From: UBA1479 sp040221095
Lineage (GTDB): Bacteria > Pseudomonadota > Alphaproteobacteria > Rhodospirillales > Casp-alpha2
NCBI GenBank assembly: GCA_040221095.1
Contig: JAVJVP010000016.1
Coordinates: 1 to 64,000 of the forward strand
Direction: 5' to 3'
Length of the DNA stretch: 64,000 nt
Shown here: positions 51,659 through 60,402 of the stretch, piece after piece
Layout of the letters: each line of letters opens with the position of its first letter
How positions within the stretch are numbered: position 1 is the first letter of the stretch
Made by a program: the position numbers and the translations under genes
Notes under the pieces: model-generated
Told to the model about the DNA's origin: nothing
Seen by the model: the letters and a program-made list of their open reading frames with translations, nothing else
Database searches by the model: none

Positions 51659-53518
51659 TCAGCCCGCCGGCTCGGCGTCCTCGATCTGGAATTGCACCGT
51701 GGTCCGGCCGTTCCAACTGTTGAAACGCAGGCGTCCCGCGAGGTGCATCAGGCGGCCGTCATGGTTCAGCAAAGCCGCGCCCAGATCGGAATCAAGGGCC
51801 CGAAAGGCAATGCCTTCGAGCGCCCCCCGGGTGTCTTTCGCGACCGAGCACTTCACATGATTCTCCCCGACCCGGTCGGCATAGGTCAGCCGCGCGTGGG
51901 GTATGACGAAGCGCGGCTCCGGATTGCCGGCCCCGAAAGGGCCCAACAGGGCGATTTCCTCGACCAGGGCCTCGGTCGCCCCGTCAGGGCGCAAGGCGCC
52001 GTCCAGGTACAGGGTCGGCAGGATGCCGCCCTCGGCCACATGGGCGGCCACGCGGCCGTCGAGAAAGGCGCGGAACGCCGCCAGGCGGTCGCGCGCCACA
52101 GTGAACCCCGCCGCCATGGCATGGCCGCCGCCCTTGACGATCAGCCCCGCCTGCCGCGCGGCGATGATCGCGGCTCCTAAGTCCACGCCCTTGACCGAGC
52201 GGCCGGAGCCGACGCCGAGATCGCCGTCGCCGCCGTTAAAGGCAATGACGCAGGCGGGCCGGTTGTAGCGTTCCTTGAGACGGCTCGCGACGATGCCGAT
52301 GACCCCCGGGTGCCAGCCGTCGCCATGGGCCAGGGCCACGGCCCCCATGGCGTTGGCGCTGCCGCCCCCGGCGTCCTCAAGCTGCGCCATGGCGCCCTGC
52401 AGCACCGCCCCCTCGATGGTCTGGCGGTCGCGGTTGAAGGCGTCCAGCTTGCGCGCCAGATACCAGGCCTCGTCCTCGTGTTCGGTGGTCATCAGCCGGT
52501 ATCCCAGGTCCGATTCGCCGACCCGCCCGCCCGCGTTGACCCGGGGGCCCATGACGAATCCCAGGTGATAGGCGGTCGGCGCCTCGTCGACCCCGGCCAC
52601 GTCGGCCAGCGCCCGCAGGCCCAGATTTCGCCGCCCGGCCATGACCTTCATGCCTTGAGTAACCAAAGCACGGTTAATTCCCGTCAACGGCACCACGTCA
52701 CAGACCGTGCCCAGGGCGACCATGTCGAGCCATTGCAGCAGGTCCGGTTCGGACCGCGAGCTGTACCAGCCGGCGCCGCGCAGCACCCGGTTGATGGCGA
52801 CGACCAGAAGGAACGTCACGCCAACGGCGGCCAGCTGGCCGTATCCGGCCGTCTCGTCCAGACGGTTGGGGTTGATCACGGCCTCGGCCTTGGGCAGATC
52901 GGCCTCGGCCGTGTGGTGGTCTACCACGACCACGTCGATGCCGGCGTCGCGGGCGGCGGCCAGGGGCTCGAAGGCCAGCGTCCCGCAATCCACGGTGACC
53001 ACCACGGAGGCCCCATGGGCGTCCTTCAGCCCCAGGATCGCCGGTGTGTTGGGGCCGTAGCCCTCCTTGATGCGGTCGGGGATATGCACGGCCGTGCGCC
53101 CGCCCACGGCGCGCACGAAGCGGCTCAGCAGCGCCGACGAGGTCGCCCCGTCCACGTCGTAATCGCCGAAAATGCCGATGCATTCGTTCTGCATGATGGC
53201 GCCGGCCAGGCGTTCCGCCCCCTGCGCCATGTCGAGGAAACGGTCCGGGTCGGGCAAGAGGTCGCGCAGGGTCGGCGCCAGAAACCCCGGCACGTCGTCC
53301 ACGTCGACGCCGCGCCCGGCCAGCACGCGGGCCGTCAGTTCGGAAAGTTCCCAGCGCTGGACCAGGGTCTGCACCGCGCGGGGATCGACGGGACGTTCCA
53401 GCCAGCGCCGGCCGGTCAGCGACCGCTCGACGCCGAGAACCCGGACCGTTTCGGCCCCCTGTAGCCGCGGTTGATCCGCTGTCCCGGCGTCAGGACCTGC
53501 GGGAAAGCTTGGACACAT
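51659..53518 (-). CDS. recJ: Single-strand-specific exonuclease RecJ
   Basis: A 619-residue DHH-family 5'-3' exonuclease of recombination and mismatch repair. The motifs are IGIFGDYDVDGATSSALLSR near residue 115, VVTVDCGTLAFEPL near residue 170, VVVDHHTAEADLPKAEAVIN near residue 195, and the DHHA1 part LIVKGGGHAMAAGFTVARDR near residue 468. An OB-fold domain follows. It starts at ATG 53518, overlapping the end of glpX by 29 bases; GTG 53446 is a possible alternative. It is the last gene of the aminotransferase-hom-glpX-recJ operon. Confidence 0.95.
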   Translation of the reverse strand: MCPSFPAGPDAGTADQPRLQGAETVRVLGVERSLTGRRWLERPVDPRAVQTLVQRWELSELTARVLAGRGVDVDDVPGFLAPTLRDLLPDPDRFLDMAQGAERLAGAIMQNECIGIFGDYDVDGATSSALLSRFVRAVGGRTAVHIPDRIKEGYGPNTPAILGLKDAHGASVVVTVDCGTLAFEPLAAARDAGIDVVVVDHHTAEADLPKAEAVINPNRLDETAGYGQLAAVGVTFLLVVAINRVLRGAGWYSSRSEPDLLQWLDMVALGTVCDVVPLTGINRALVTQGMKVMAGRRNLGLRALADVAGVDEAPTAYHLGFVMGPRVNAGGRVGESDLGYRLMTTEHEDEAWYLARKLDAFNRDRQTIEGAVLQGAMAQLEDAGGGSANAMGAVALAHGDGWHPGVIGIVASRLKERYNRPACVIAFNGGDGDLGVGSGRSVKGVDLGAAIIAARQAGLIVKGGGHAMAAGFTVARDRLAAFRAFLDGRVAAHVAEGGILPTLYLDGALRPDGATEALVEEIALLGPFGAGNPEPRFVIPHARLTYADRVGENHVKCSVAKDTRGALEGIAFRALDSDLGAALLNHDGRLMHLAGRLRFNSWNGRTTVQFQIEDAEPAG

Positions 53519-54467
53519 GATGGTGTCCTTCGATATAGCGCAGCGTCAGCGTCTTGGAGCGCACGACGAGCGAATGGGTGGTCGCCATGCCGCGACCGGG
53601 AAACTGAACGCCCGACAGCATGGGGCCCGTGGTCACGCCGGTGGCGGCGAAGGTGACGTTGCCGGACGCCATGTCGGTCAGGCCGTATTTGCGTTGGGGG
53701 TCCTTGACCCCGGCCTTGCGCAGGCGGGCCGTTTCGTCGTCGTTGCGCACGATCAGGCGGCTTTGCATCTGCCCGCCCAGGCCGCGCAGCGCGGCGGCGG
53801 CCAGCACCCCCTGGGTTGCCCGGCCGCTGCCCAGGAAGATGTCGACGCCCGATCCCGGCAGGGCCGTGGCGACCACGCCGGACACATCGCCGTCGAGAAT
53901 CAGGCGGATGCGGGCCCCGGCCTCGCGCACCTTGGCAACGATCTGCGCGTGGCGCGGCCGGTCGAGCATGCAGACCACCAGATCCGATACCTTGACCTTC
54001 TTGGCCTTGGCGAGGGCCGCCAGGTTTTCCGCCGGATCGGCGTCCAGGTCGACCACGTCCTTGGGCAGGTCCGGGCCGACGGCGATCTTTTCCATGTAGA
54101 TGTTGGGCACGGACATGAAGCCGCCGTCCTCGGCCAGGGCGATGACCGACAGCGCGTTGTAGCCGCCGCGCGCGATGATCGACTTGCCCTCGAGCGCCAG
54201 CACGGCGACGTCGGCCTTGGGCGCCCCGCCGGTGCCGAGCTTCTGGCCCGTATACAGATCCGCGACCTCGCCTTCCTCGCCCTCGCCCATGCGCACGGTG
54301 CCGTCCACCATCAGGGTGTCCAGGCTGTCCATCATGGCCTTCACGGCGGCCTCGTCGGCGGCGCGCTCGTCGCCGCCGCCCAGGTGCGCCATGGCCGCCA
54401 CGGCGGCGGCCTCGGTCACGCGGACGGCCTCAAGGGCCAGGTTGCGGTCGGTTACGGCATCGGTCAC
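53490..54467 (-). CDS. glpX: Fructose-1,6-bisphosphatase, class II
   Basis: A 325-residue GlpX-type phosphatase, unrelated in fold details to the class I enzyme encoded nearby. Typical segments are MDSLDTLMVDGTVRMGEGEE near residue 47, VLALEGKSIIARGGYNALSV, LDGDVSGVVATALPGSGVDI near residue 192, and FLGSGRATQGVLAAAALRGL. In alphaproteobacteria this gene usually follows hom, as here. It may be the main gluconeogenic FBPase, or have sedoheptulose-bisphosphatase activity. Confidence 0.94.
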   Translation of the reverse strand: MTDAVTDRNLALEAVRVTEAAAVAAMAHLGGGDERAADEAAVKAMMDSLDTLMVDGTVRMGEGEEGEVADLYTGQKLGTGGAPKADVAVLALEGKSIIARGGYNALSVIALAEDGGFMSVPNIYMEKIAVGPDLPKDVVDLDADPAENLAALAKAKKVKVSDLVVCMLDRPRHAQIVAKVREAGARIRLILDGDVSGVVATALPGSGVDIFLGSGRATQGVLAAAALRGLGGQMQSRLIVRNDDETARLRKAGVKDPQRKYGLTDMASGNVTFAATGVTTGPMLSGVQFPGRGMATTHSLVVRSKTLTLRYIEGHHHVSKLSRRS

Positions 54468-54497
54468 GGACGGATCCTCATCATTCCTTTATTCGCA

Positions 54498-55790
54498 CTA
54501 CAGGTCTTCAATGCGAATGATACGCGGCGTCATGACCACGGCGTCAAGGGCCGCGATGGCGGCGGCGGCCTCGGCCATGTCCGATTCCAGGGTGTCGTGG
54601 GTGGTCATCACCACCGGCACGCGCTCTCCGGGATCGCGGCCGCGCTGGATGATCGATTCCATGGACACGTTGTGCGCTCCCAGGGCCTGGGCAATGCCGG
54701 CGAACACACCCGGCTTGTCCACGACCTCGAACCGCATGTAATAGCAGCCCTTGTGCCCCGCCATGGACACGGGGCGGGGAACGGCCAGGTCCGCCGCCCG
54801 GCGGGCAAATCCCGGCACCATGCTGCCGCGCGCAATGTCGATGATGTCGGCGACCACGGCGGAGGCCGTGGGCCCGGCGCCGGCCCCCCGGCCCTGCATC
54901 AGCACGCGGTCGACGAAATCGCCCTCGGCGACGACGGCGTTGAACACCCCGTCGACATGGTTGATCGGGGCGTCCAGCGGCACCATGCAGGGATGCACCC
55001 GCTGTTCGATCCCCGCCGCCGTTTCCGTGGCGATGCCCAGAAGCTTGATGCCGAACCCCAGTTCCCTGGCGAAGGCCAGATCGACGGGCGAAACATGGCG
55101 AATGCCTTCGACATGGACCGATTTGAAATCGACCTGGGTGCCGAACGCCAGGGCCGCCAGGATCGCCAGCTTGTGGGCGGCGTCGACGCCGTCGATGTCG
55201 AAACTGGGATCGGCCTCGGCATAGCCCTCGGCCTGGGCCTCGGCCAGCACGTCGTCGAACTCGCGCCCGGTATCGCGCATTTCGGTCAGGATGTAATTGC
55301 AGGTGCCGTTGAGGATGCCGTAGACGCGGGAAATGGCGTTGGCCGCCAGCCCTTCACGCAGCCCCTTTAGGATCGGAATACCGCCGGCCACGGCCGCCTC
55401 AAACGCCAGCGCCACGCCCGCCCCCTCGGCGGCGGCGGCAAGGGCCTGGCCGTGATGGGCGATCAGCGCCTTGTTGGCGGTAACGACATGCTTGCCGTTG
55501 GCGAGCGCCGCTTCGCACAGATTCTTGGCGACGCCGTCGGAGCCGCCGATCAGTTCGACCACGGCATCGACGTTCGGATCGCCGGCCAGGGCCATGGGGT
55601 CAGCGCACCAGGACACCCCGGAAAGGTCGATGCCACGGTCCTTTTTGGGATCGCGGGCGGAAACGGCGGTGATGTCGATGGCGCGGCCGGTCCGGCGGGA
55701 AATCTCGTCCCGATGGGCGTGAAGAACCCGGACCGTTCCCGCGCCGACAGTGCCGAGCCCGGCAATGCCCACGCGCAGCGGGGCCGTCAT
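54498..55790 (-). CDS. hom: Homoserine dehydrogenase
   Basis: A 430-residue enzyme of the aspartate pathway reducing aspartate semialdehyde to homoserine (threonine, methionine). The Rossmann start is LRVGIAGLGTVGAGTVRVLH. The catalytic domain includes VVTANKALIAHHGQALAAAA near residue 97 and LAEAQAEGYAEADPSFDIDG near residue 190, with the conserved Asp/Lys. The C-terminal ACT domain (residues about 350-430) gives feedback control by threonine in relatives. It overlaps the stop of the upstream aminotransferase (ATGA) and precedes glpX. Confidence 0.95.
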   Translation of the reverse strand: MTAPLRVGIAGLGTVGAGTVRVLHAHRDEISRRTGRAIDITAVSARDPKKDRGIDLSGVSWCADPMALAGDPNVDAVVELIGGSDGVAKNLCEAALANGKHVVTANKALIAHHGQALAAAAEGAGVALAFEAAVAGGIPILKGLREGLAANAISRVYGILNGTCNYILTEMRDTGREFDDVLAEAQAEGYAEADPSFDIDGVDAAHKLAILAALAFGTQVDFKSVHVEGIRHVSPVDLAFARELGFGIKLLGIATETAAGIEQRVHPCMVPLDAPINHVDGVFNAVVAEGDFVDRVLMQGRGAGAGPTASAVVADIIDIARGSMVPGFARRAADLAVPRPVSMAGHKGCYYMRFEVVDKPGVFAGIAQALGAHNVSMESIIQRGRDPGERVPVVMTTHDTLESDMAEAAAAIAALDAVVMTPRIIRIEDL

Positions 55791-57016
55791 CCGCCGAGTG
55801 CCCGCCTGCCGGAGTCCAGATTATCCAGATTGCCGGCGCGATAACGCTGCATGAAGGACTTAATGGCGCGCAACGCCTGGCGCGTCCGGTGCACGTTTTC
55901 CACCACGGCGATGCGCACGAAGCCGTCGCCGTGCTCGCCGAAGCCGACGCCGGGTGCCACCGCGACCTGGGCCTCGGACAACAGAAGCTTGGAGAACTCA
56001 AGCGAGCCGAGATGGGCCATGTCCTCCGGGATCGGGGCCCAGGCGAACATGGTCGCCGGCGGCGCCGGCACGTCCCAGCCGGCGGACGCCAGGCCGGAAA
56101 TCAGCACATCGCGGCGTTCCTTGTAGACCGCCCGCATCTCGTCGACGCAATCCTGCGGCCCGTTGAGGGCGGCGGCGGCGGCGACCTGGATCGGCGTGAA
56201 GGCGCCGTAATCAAGATAGGATTTGACCCGCGCCAGGGCGGCGATCAGCTCCCGGTTGCCGGCCGCGAAACCGATGCGCCAGCCGGGCATGGAATAGGTC
56301 TTGCTCATCGACGTGAATTCGACGGCGATGTCCCAGGCCTTCTGAACCTGCAGGATCGACGGCGGCGGATTGTTGTCGAAATAGACCTCCGCATAGGCCA
56401 GATCCGACAGGATATAGATTTCATGGAAGCGGCAAAAATCGACGACCTGTTCATAGAAGGCCAAGTCGCAGAGTTCCGCCGTCGGGTTGTTCGGGTAATT
56501 GAGAACGATCGCCGTCGGTTTGGGCACGCTGTGCTGCACTGCGCGCTCCAGGGCCCGGAAGAAGTCCTCGTCGGCCTTGACCGGAATGTTACGCACGGCG
56601 GCGCCGTTGATGATGAATCCGAACTGATGGATCGGGTAACTCGGGTTCGGCACCAGGATCACGTCGCCGGGACTGGTGATCGCGGCCGACAGGTTGGCGA
56701 GGCCTTCCTTGGACCCCAGGGTCACGATGGCTTCGTGTTCCGGGTCGACGGTGACGTTGAAGCGGCGTTCGTAATAGGCCGACAGCGCCTTGCGCAGGCC
56801 GGGGATGCCGCGCGAATTGGAATAGCGATGGGTTTTCGGATCGCGCGCCGCTTCGACCATCTTGTCGACGATGTGCTGGGGCGTCGGCAGGTCCGGATTG
56901 CCCATGCCGAAGTCGATGATGTCCTCGCCGTTGGCGCGGGCGCGCGCCTTCATGGCGTTCACTTCCGCGAACACATAGGGCGGGAGACGGCGGATACGGT
57001 GGAATTCCTGTTTCAT
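55787..57016 (-). CDS. Aminotransferase class I (AlaC / LL-DAP aminotransferase-like)
   Basis: A 409-residue PLP enzyme. Segments are RIRRLPPYVFAEVNAMKARA at the start, IIDFGMGNPDLPTPQHIVDK near residue 34, YSNSRGIPGLRKALSAYYER, the PLP lysine in FTSMSKTYSMPGWRIGFAAG near residue 240, and FVRIAVVENVHRTRQALRAI at the end. The pattern is that of glutamate-pyruvate aminotransferase AlaC, often annotated LL-diaminopimelate aminotransferase. It is the first gene of the hom-glpX-recJ operon; alanine or methionine/lysine-related transamination fits the context. Confidence 0.9.
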   Translation of the reverse strand: MKQEFHRIRRLPPYVFAEVNAMKARARANGEDIIDFGMGNPDLPTPQHIVDKMVEAARDPKTHRYSNSRGIPGLRKALSAYYERRFNVTVDPEHEAIVTLGSKEGLANLSAAITSPGDVILVPNPSYPIHQFGFIINGAAVRNIPVKADEDFFRALERAVQHSVPKPTAIVLNYPNNPTAELCDLAFYEQVVDFCRFHEIYILSDLAYAEVYFDNNPPPSILQVQKAWDIAVEFTSMSKTYSMPGWRIGFAAGNRELIAALARVKSYLDYGAFTPIQVAAAAALNGPQDCVDEMRAVYKERRDVLISGLASAGWDVPAPPATMFAWAPIPEDMAHLGSLEFSKLLLSEAQVAVAPGVGFGEHGDGFVRIAVVENVHRTRQALRAIKSFMQRYRAGNLDNLDSGRRALGG

Positions 57017-57132
57017 CGCGGCTTCATCATGTGCCAGAGCGGGAGCGGATACAACAGCCGTGCGGGCCCCGAACGCGCGCTCTGCGGCGCGTTCCGGCCC
57101 CGGCCGGCGGCAATCCTTTAGCGGGAAAAGCC

Positions 57133-58338
57133 TCAGCGCGTCAAAAATATTTCCGCGCGCCGGTTCCCGGCCTCGCCATTCGGCATGATTTCCTGATACA
57201 GCGGCTGCGTGTCGGAAAGCGCCGCGGTCGCCACCGTACGCCGATTCGCGCCGCGCCGGATCAGTTCCTTGGCGACCATCTTGGCCCGTTCGGCGGACAT
57301 CTTGTAATTCACCAGACGGTGCTTTTCCGGGCTCAGGTTGCGCGTCCGCGAGGACGAATGGCCGACCACATGCAAGGTGCCCCCCCGCTCCTTCTGCAGG
57401 GCCACGACCTGGGCCAAAATCTGGCGGTCGCGCACCGACAGCCGGGACGAGCCGTTGGGGAACACGATGGTCGCGACCCGGGTCGCTCCCGCGGGCAACG
57501 GCTGCGATTGGGCGGTGCCCGCCACGGTGGCCCCTTCCATGACGGTGGCCGGAAGTTCGGTCATCCCCGGCTCGATGACGCCGTCTCCGGAAATCACCAT
57601 CGTTTCGCCGACGCCCACGCCGGACGGCATGCCGGACGGACGCACGAACTTGGGCTCTTCCCCGGCGGCGGCCAAGATCTCGGCCAGACGCTTCTGCATG
57701 CGGTTCTGGAACCCGGCGAACTCCGCTTCCTGTTCGGCCTGGGTCGGAATCGAGAACTGGGGCACGCCCGGCACCGTGGTCGCCAATTGTTCCTCACCGG
57801 CGGGCGGGGTCAGGGTTTCCTTGGGTTGAGTCAGCTTCGGCGCCGATGGCTTGTCGGCCTCGGTCATGGGCTTGGGCGCTTCGGGTGCGGCTTTTTCGGC
57901 CATCGGCGTCGGCGCGGGCGGCGCCGCGGGGGCGGCCGGGCGCACCGGGTCGGCGGCGGCACTCTGGTCCTGACGGGTGATGGCCGGGGCATAGCGCGGA
58001 CGGTCCGGGTCGGCGGCGAGGCCCAGATTGCGGCTTGCCTGCTGCTTGTTCACGTCGGACACCTTGGGGAATTCCTTGGACGACTGCTCCTGGCCGGCGG
58101 CTTCCGCGATCTGCTGCTCGCGCTGGCGGCGCGCCTCTTCCTCGGGATCGCCCGCGGATTTGTCGCCGGTAAACAGATTGGCGGTGCTCTTGTACCATTC
58201 AGCCGGATTGATCGCGTCGGGCACCGACGAACAGCCGGTCAGCAAAACCGCGGCAAGGGCAACCATGGGAACGGCCCGGCCCAGCCCCCGATGCAGGCCC
58301 ACCTTCAAGTGAAAAACGCCCTCCTGAGAAACGCCCAT
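57133..58338 (-). CDS. OmpA-domain lipoprotein with proline-rich linker
   Basis: About 401 residues. A signal with lipobox (VALAAVLLTGCSS) puts the mature N-terminal cysteine near residue 36. The following region is charged (EEEARRQREQQIAEAAGQEQ), then a Pro/Ala-rich linker (residues about 130-200), and the C-terminal OmpA-like peptidoglycan-binding domain (FPNGSSRLSVRDRQILAQVV; VVGHSSSRTRNLSPEKHRLV; MSAERAKMVAKELIRRGANR; GEAGNRRAEIFLTR) with the usual Asp replaced in part. It likely ties the outer membrane to the cell wall. The start is uncertain between ATG 58338 and TTG 58347. Confidence 0.82.
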   Translation of the reverse strand: MGVSQEGVFHLKVGLHRGLGRAVPMVALAAVLLTGCSSVPDAINPAEWYKSTANLFTGDKSAGDPEEEARRQREQQIAEAAGQEQSSKEFPKVSDVNKQQASRNLGLAADPDRPRYAPAITRQDQSAAADPVRPAAPAAPPAPTPMAEKAAPEAPKPMTEADKPSAPKLTQPKETLTPPAGEEQLATTVPGVPQFSIPTQAEQEAEFAGFQNRMQKRLAEILAAAGEEPKFVRPSGMPSGVGVGETMVISGDGVIEPGMTELPATVMEGATVAGTAQSQPLPAGATRVATIVFPNGSSRLSVRDRQILAQVVALQKERGGTLHVVGHSSSRTRNLSPEKHRLVNYKMSAERAKMVAKELIRRGANRRTVATAALSDTQPLYQEIMPNGEAGNRRAEIFLTR

Positions 58339-58373
58339 GTGCCGCAATACTCCCTTCCCTTTATTCAGCCCCC

Positions 58374-58392
58374 GAACGTTGATGTTACGTTC
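58374..58392. promoter_or_regulatory. Inverted repeat upstream of phaC (GAACGT...ACGTTC)
   Basis: Perfect 6-base arms separated by 7 bases, 199 bases before phaC. It could be an operator for phaC or for the divergent lipoprotein gene; chance is possible. Confidence 0.3.
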
Positions 58393-58590
58393 TGTCGAAG
58401 GGCTCCCCGCCTTGAATTTCCTAATATGTCGGTTTACAACCCCGCCAACCGACAGGGACGGCGGAAACCGCCCCGAACCCAGGATTCTCGCCGCCGGAGA
58501 TGTCGCGCATTCGCACCACCCCGGCTTCTTTGCAATCCGGTATCATATTTTGCCTCAATCGCCTAGTCGGAGCAAAGGACGCAACGACCC

Positions 58591-60402
58591 ATGGATAAGA
58601 AGCCGACCGATCCGCCGCCGATGGAACAGGCGACGGAGTTCACCAACGCCATGGTCGAGATCGCGGAACGCAGCCAGCGCCTCGTCAACGACTGGCTTGC
58701 CCGGCACGGCAACGAAATCCAGGCGCCGGACGTCGACCCCCTGAACGTCGGCGAGGCATTCGTCGAAATGACCCGCCATATGATGGCCAACCCACAGAAA
58801 ATGATGGAATCGGGGCTGTCGCTTTGGCAGGGCTACATGGAACTGTGGCAGTCGACGGCGCTGCGCATGATGGGCGCCGAGGCCGAGCCCGTGGCCCAGC
58901 CGGCGCGCGACGACCGGCGCTTCCGCGACGAGGCCTGGTCCGACAACCAGGTCTTCGACTTCATCAAGCAGTCCTACCTGTTGACCGCGAAGTGGCTGGA
59001 ATCGACGGTTCACGACGTCGACGGCCTGGACCGCAAGACCCAGCGCAAGGTCGATTTCTACACGAAGCAGTTCGTCGACGCCCTGTCGCCGACCAACTTC
59101 CTTATGACCAACCCGGAAGCCCTGCGCACGACGGTCGAAACCAAGGGCGAGAATCTCGTCAACGGACTTAACAATCTTCTGGGCGATCTGGAACGCGGCG
59201 ACGGCAAACTGGCGATCCGCATGACCGACATGGACGCCTTCGAGATCGGCAAGAACGTCGCCACCGCCAAGGGCAAGGTCGTCTACCGCAACGATTTGAT
59301 CGAACTGATCCAGTTCGATCCCCTGACCGACAAGGTTTCGCAGACGCCGCTTCTGATCGTGCCGCCGTGGATCAACAAGTTCTATATCCTCGATCTGCGC
59401 CCGGAAAACTCGTTCATCCGCTGGGCGTCGGAACAGGGCCACACGGTGTTCGTCATTTCCTGGGTCAATCCGGACGCCAAGCTGGCCCGAAAATCCTACG
59501 ACGACTACATGCTCGAAGGCCCGCTGGCCGCCCTGGCCGCCATCGAACAGGCGACGGGCGAACGCGCCGTCAACATCATCGGTTACTGCCTGGGCGGCAC
59601 CCTGACGGCGGCGGCGCTGGCCTGGATGGCGGCGCAGAAAGGCCAGACGTGGAAGAACCGCGTCAAATCCGCGACCTTCTTCACCACCATGGTCGATTTC
59701 GCCGATGCCGGGGACCTGTCCATCTTCGTGGACGAGACGCAGCTCGGCAACATGGAAGCCAAGATGAACGAGCGCGGCTACCTTGAAGGCTCGGAAATGG
59801 CGACCACCTTCAACATGCTGCGGGCCAACGACCTGATCTGGTCCTTCGTGGTCAACAACTACCTGCTGGGCAAGGATCCCTTCCCCTTCGACCTGTTGTT
59901 CTGGAACTCTGATTCAACCCGCATGCCGGCGGCCATGCACGCCTTCTACCTGCGCAACATGTACCTGGAAAACAGGCTGGCCACGCCGGGCGGCATCACC
60001 CTGGGAGGCACGCCAATCGACCTCGGGAAAATCGACGTCCCTGCCTACCTGATCTCGACCCGCGAGGACCATATCGCGCCGTGGAAGGCGACCTATGCGG
60101 CGACCCAACTGTACAAGGGCCCGATCCGCTTCGTTTTGTCGGCCTCGGGCCATATCGCGGGCGTCATCAACCCACCGGCGGCCAACAAGTACTGCTACTG
60201 GACCAACGCCCAGACGCCCAAGGACCCGGACGCCTGGCTCGACAAGGCCAAGCAGCACGAGGGGTCCTGGTGGCCCGATTGGGATGCCTGGGTCAAGAAA
60301 CAGGCGGGCAAGAAGACGGTGCCCGCGCGCGTTCCCGGCGACGGCAAGCTGGCCGCCCTGGACGACGCCCCTGGCACCTATGTGAAGGTCCGCATTTCCT
60401 AA
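58591..60402 (+). CDS. phaC: Class I polyhydroxyalkanoate synthase
   Basis: A 603-residue enzyme polymerising (R)-3-hydroxyacyl-CoA into storage granules. The lipase-like box has cysteine as nucleophile: NIIGYCLGGTLTAAALAW with Cys333. The other catalytic residues are Asp493 in STREDHIAPW and His521 in SASGHIAGVINPPAANKYCY. The N-terminal part (QKMMESGLSLWQGYMELWQS) and PPWINKFYILDLRPENSFIR are typical class I. No phaA, phaB, phaR or phasin gene is adjacent. Its stop overlaps the stop of the convergent MocR gene by three bases. ATG 58591 has AAAGGA upstream. Confidence 0.96.
   Translation: MDKKPTDPPPMEQATEFTNAMVEIAERSQRLVNDWLARHGNEIQAPDVDPLNVGEAFVEMTRHMMANPQKMMESGLSLWQGYMELWQSTALRMMGAEAEPVAQPARDDRRFRDEAWSDNQVFDFIKQSYLLTAKWLESTVHDVDGLDRKTQRKVDFYTKQFVDALSPTNFLMTNPEALRTTVETKGENLVNGLNNLLGDLERGDGKLAIRMTDMDAFEIGKNVATAKGKVVYRNDLIELIQFDPLTDKVSQTPLLIVPPWINKFYILDLRPENSFIRWASEQGHTVFVISWVNPDAKLARKSYDDYMLEGPLAALAAIEQATGERAVNIIGYCLGGTLTAAALAWMAAQKGQTWKNRVKSATFFTTMVDFADAGDLSIFVDETQLGNMEAKMNERGYLEGSEMATTFNMLRANDLIWSFVVNNYLLGKDPFPFDLLFWNSDSTRMPAAMHAFYLRNMYLENRLATPGGITLGGTPIDLGKIDVPAYLISTREDHIAPWKATYAATQLYKGPIRFVLSASGHIAGVINPPAANKYCYWTNAQTPKDPDAWLDKAKQHEGSWWPDWDAWVKKQAGKKTVPARVPGDGKLAALDDAPGTYVKVRIS

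Noticed and set aside
52310..53464. A 384-codon plus-strand frame opposite recJ
   Set aside because: Antisense to a clear RecJ; no domain, no ribosome site.
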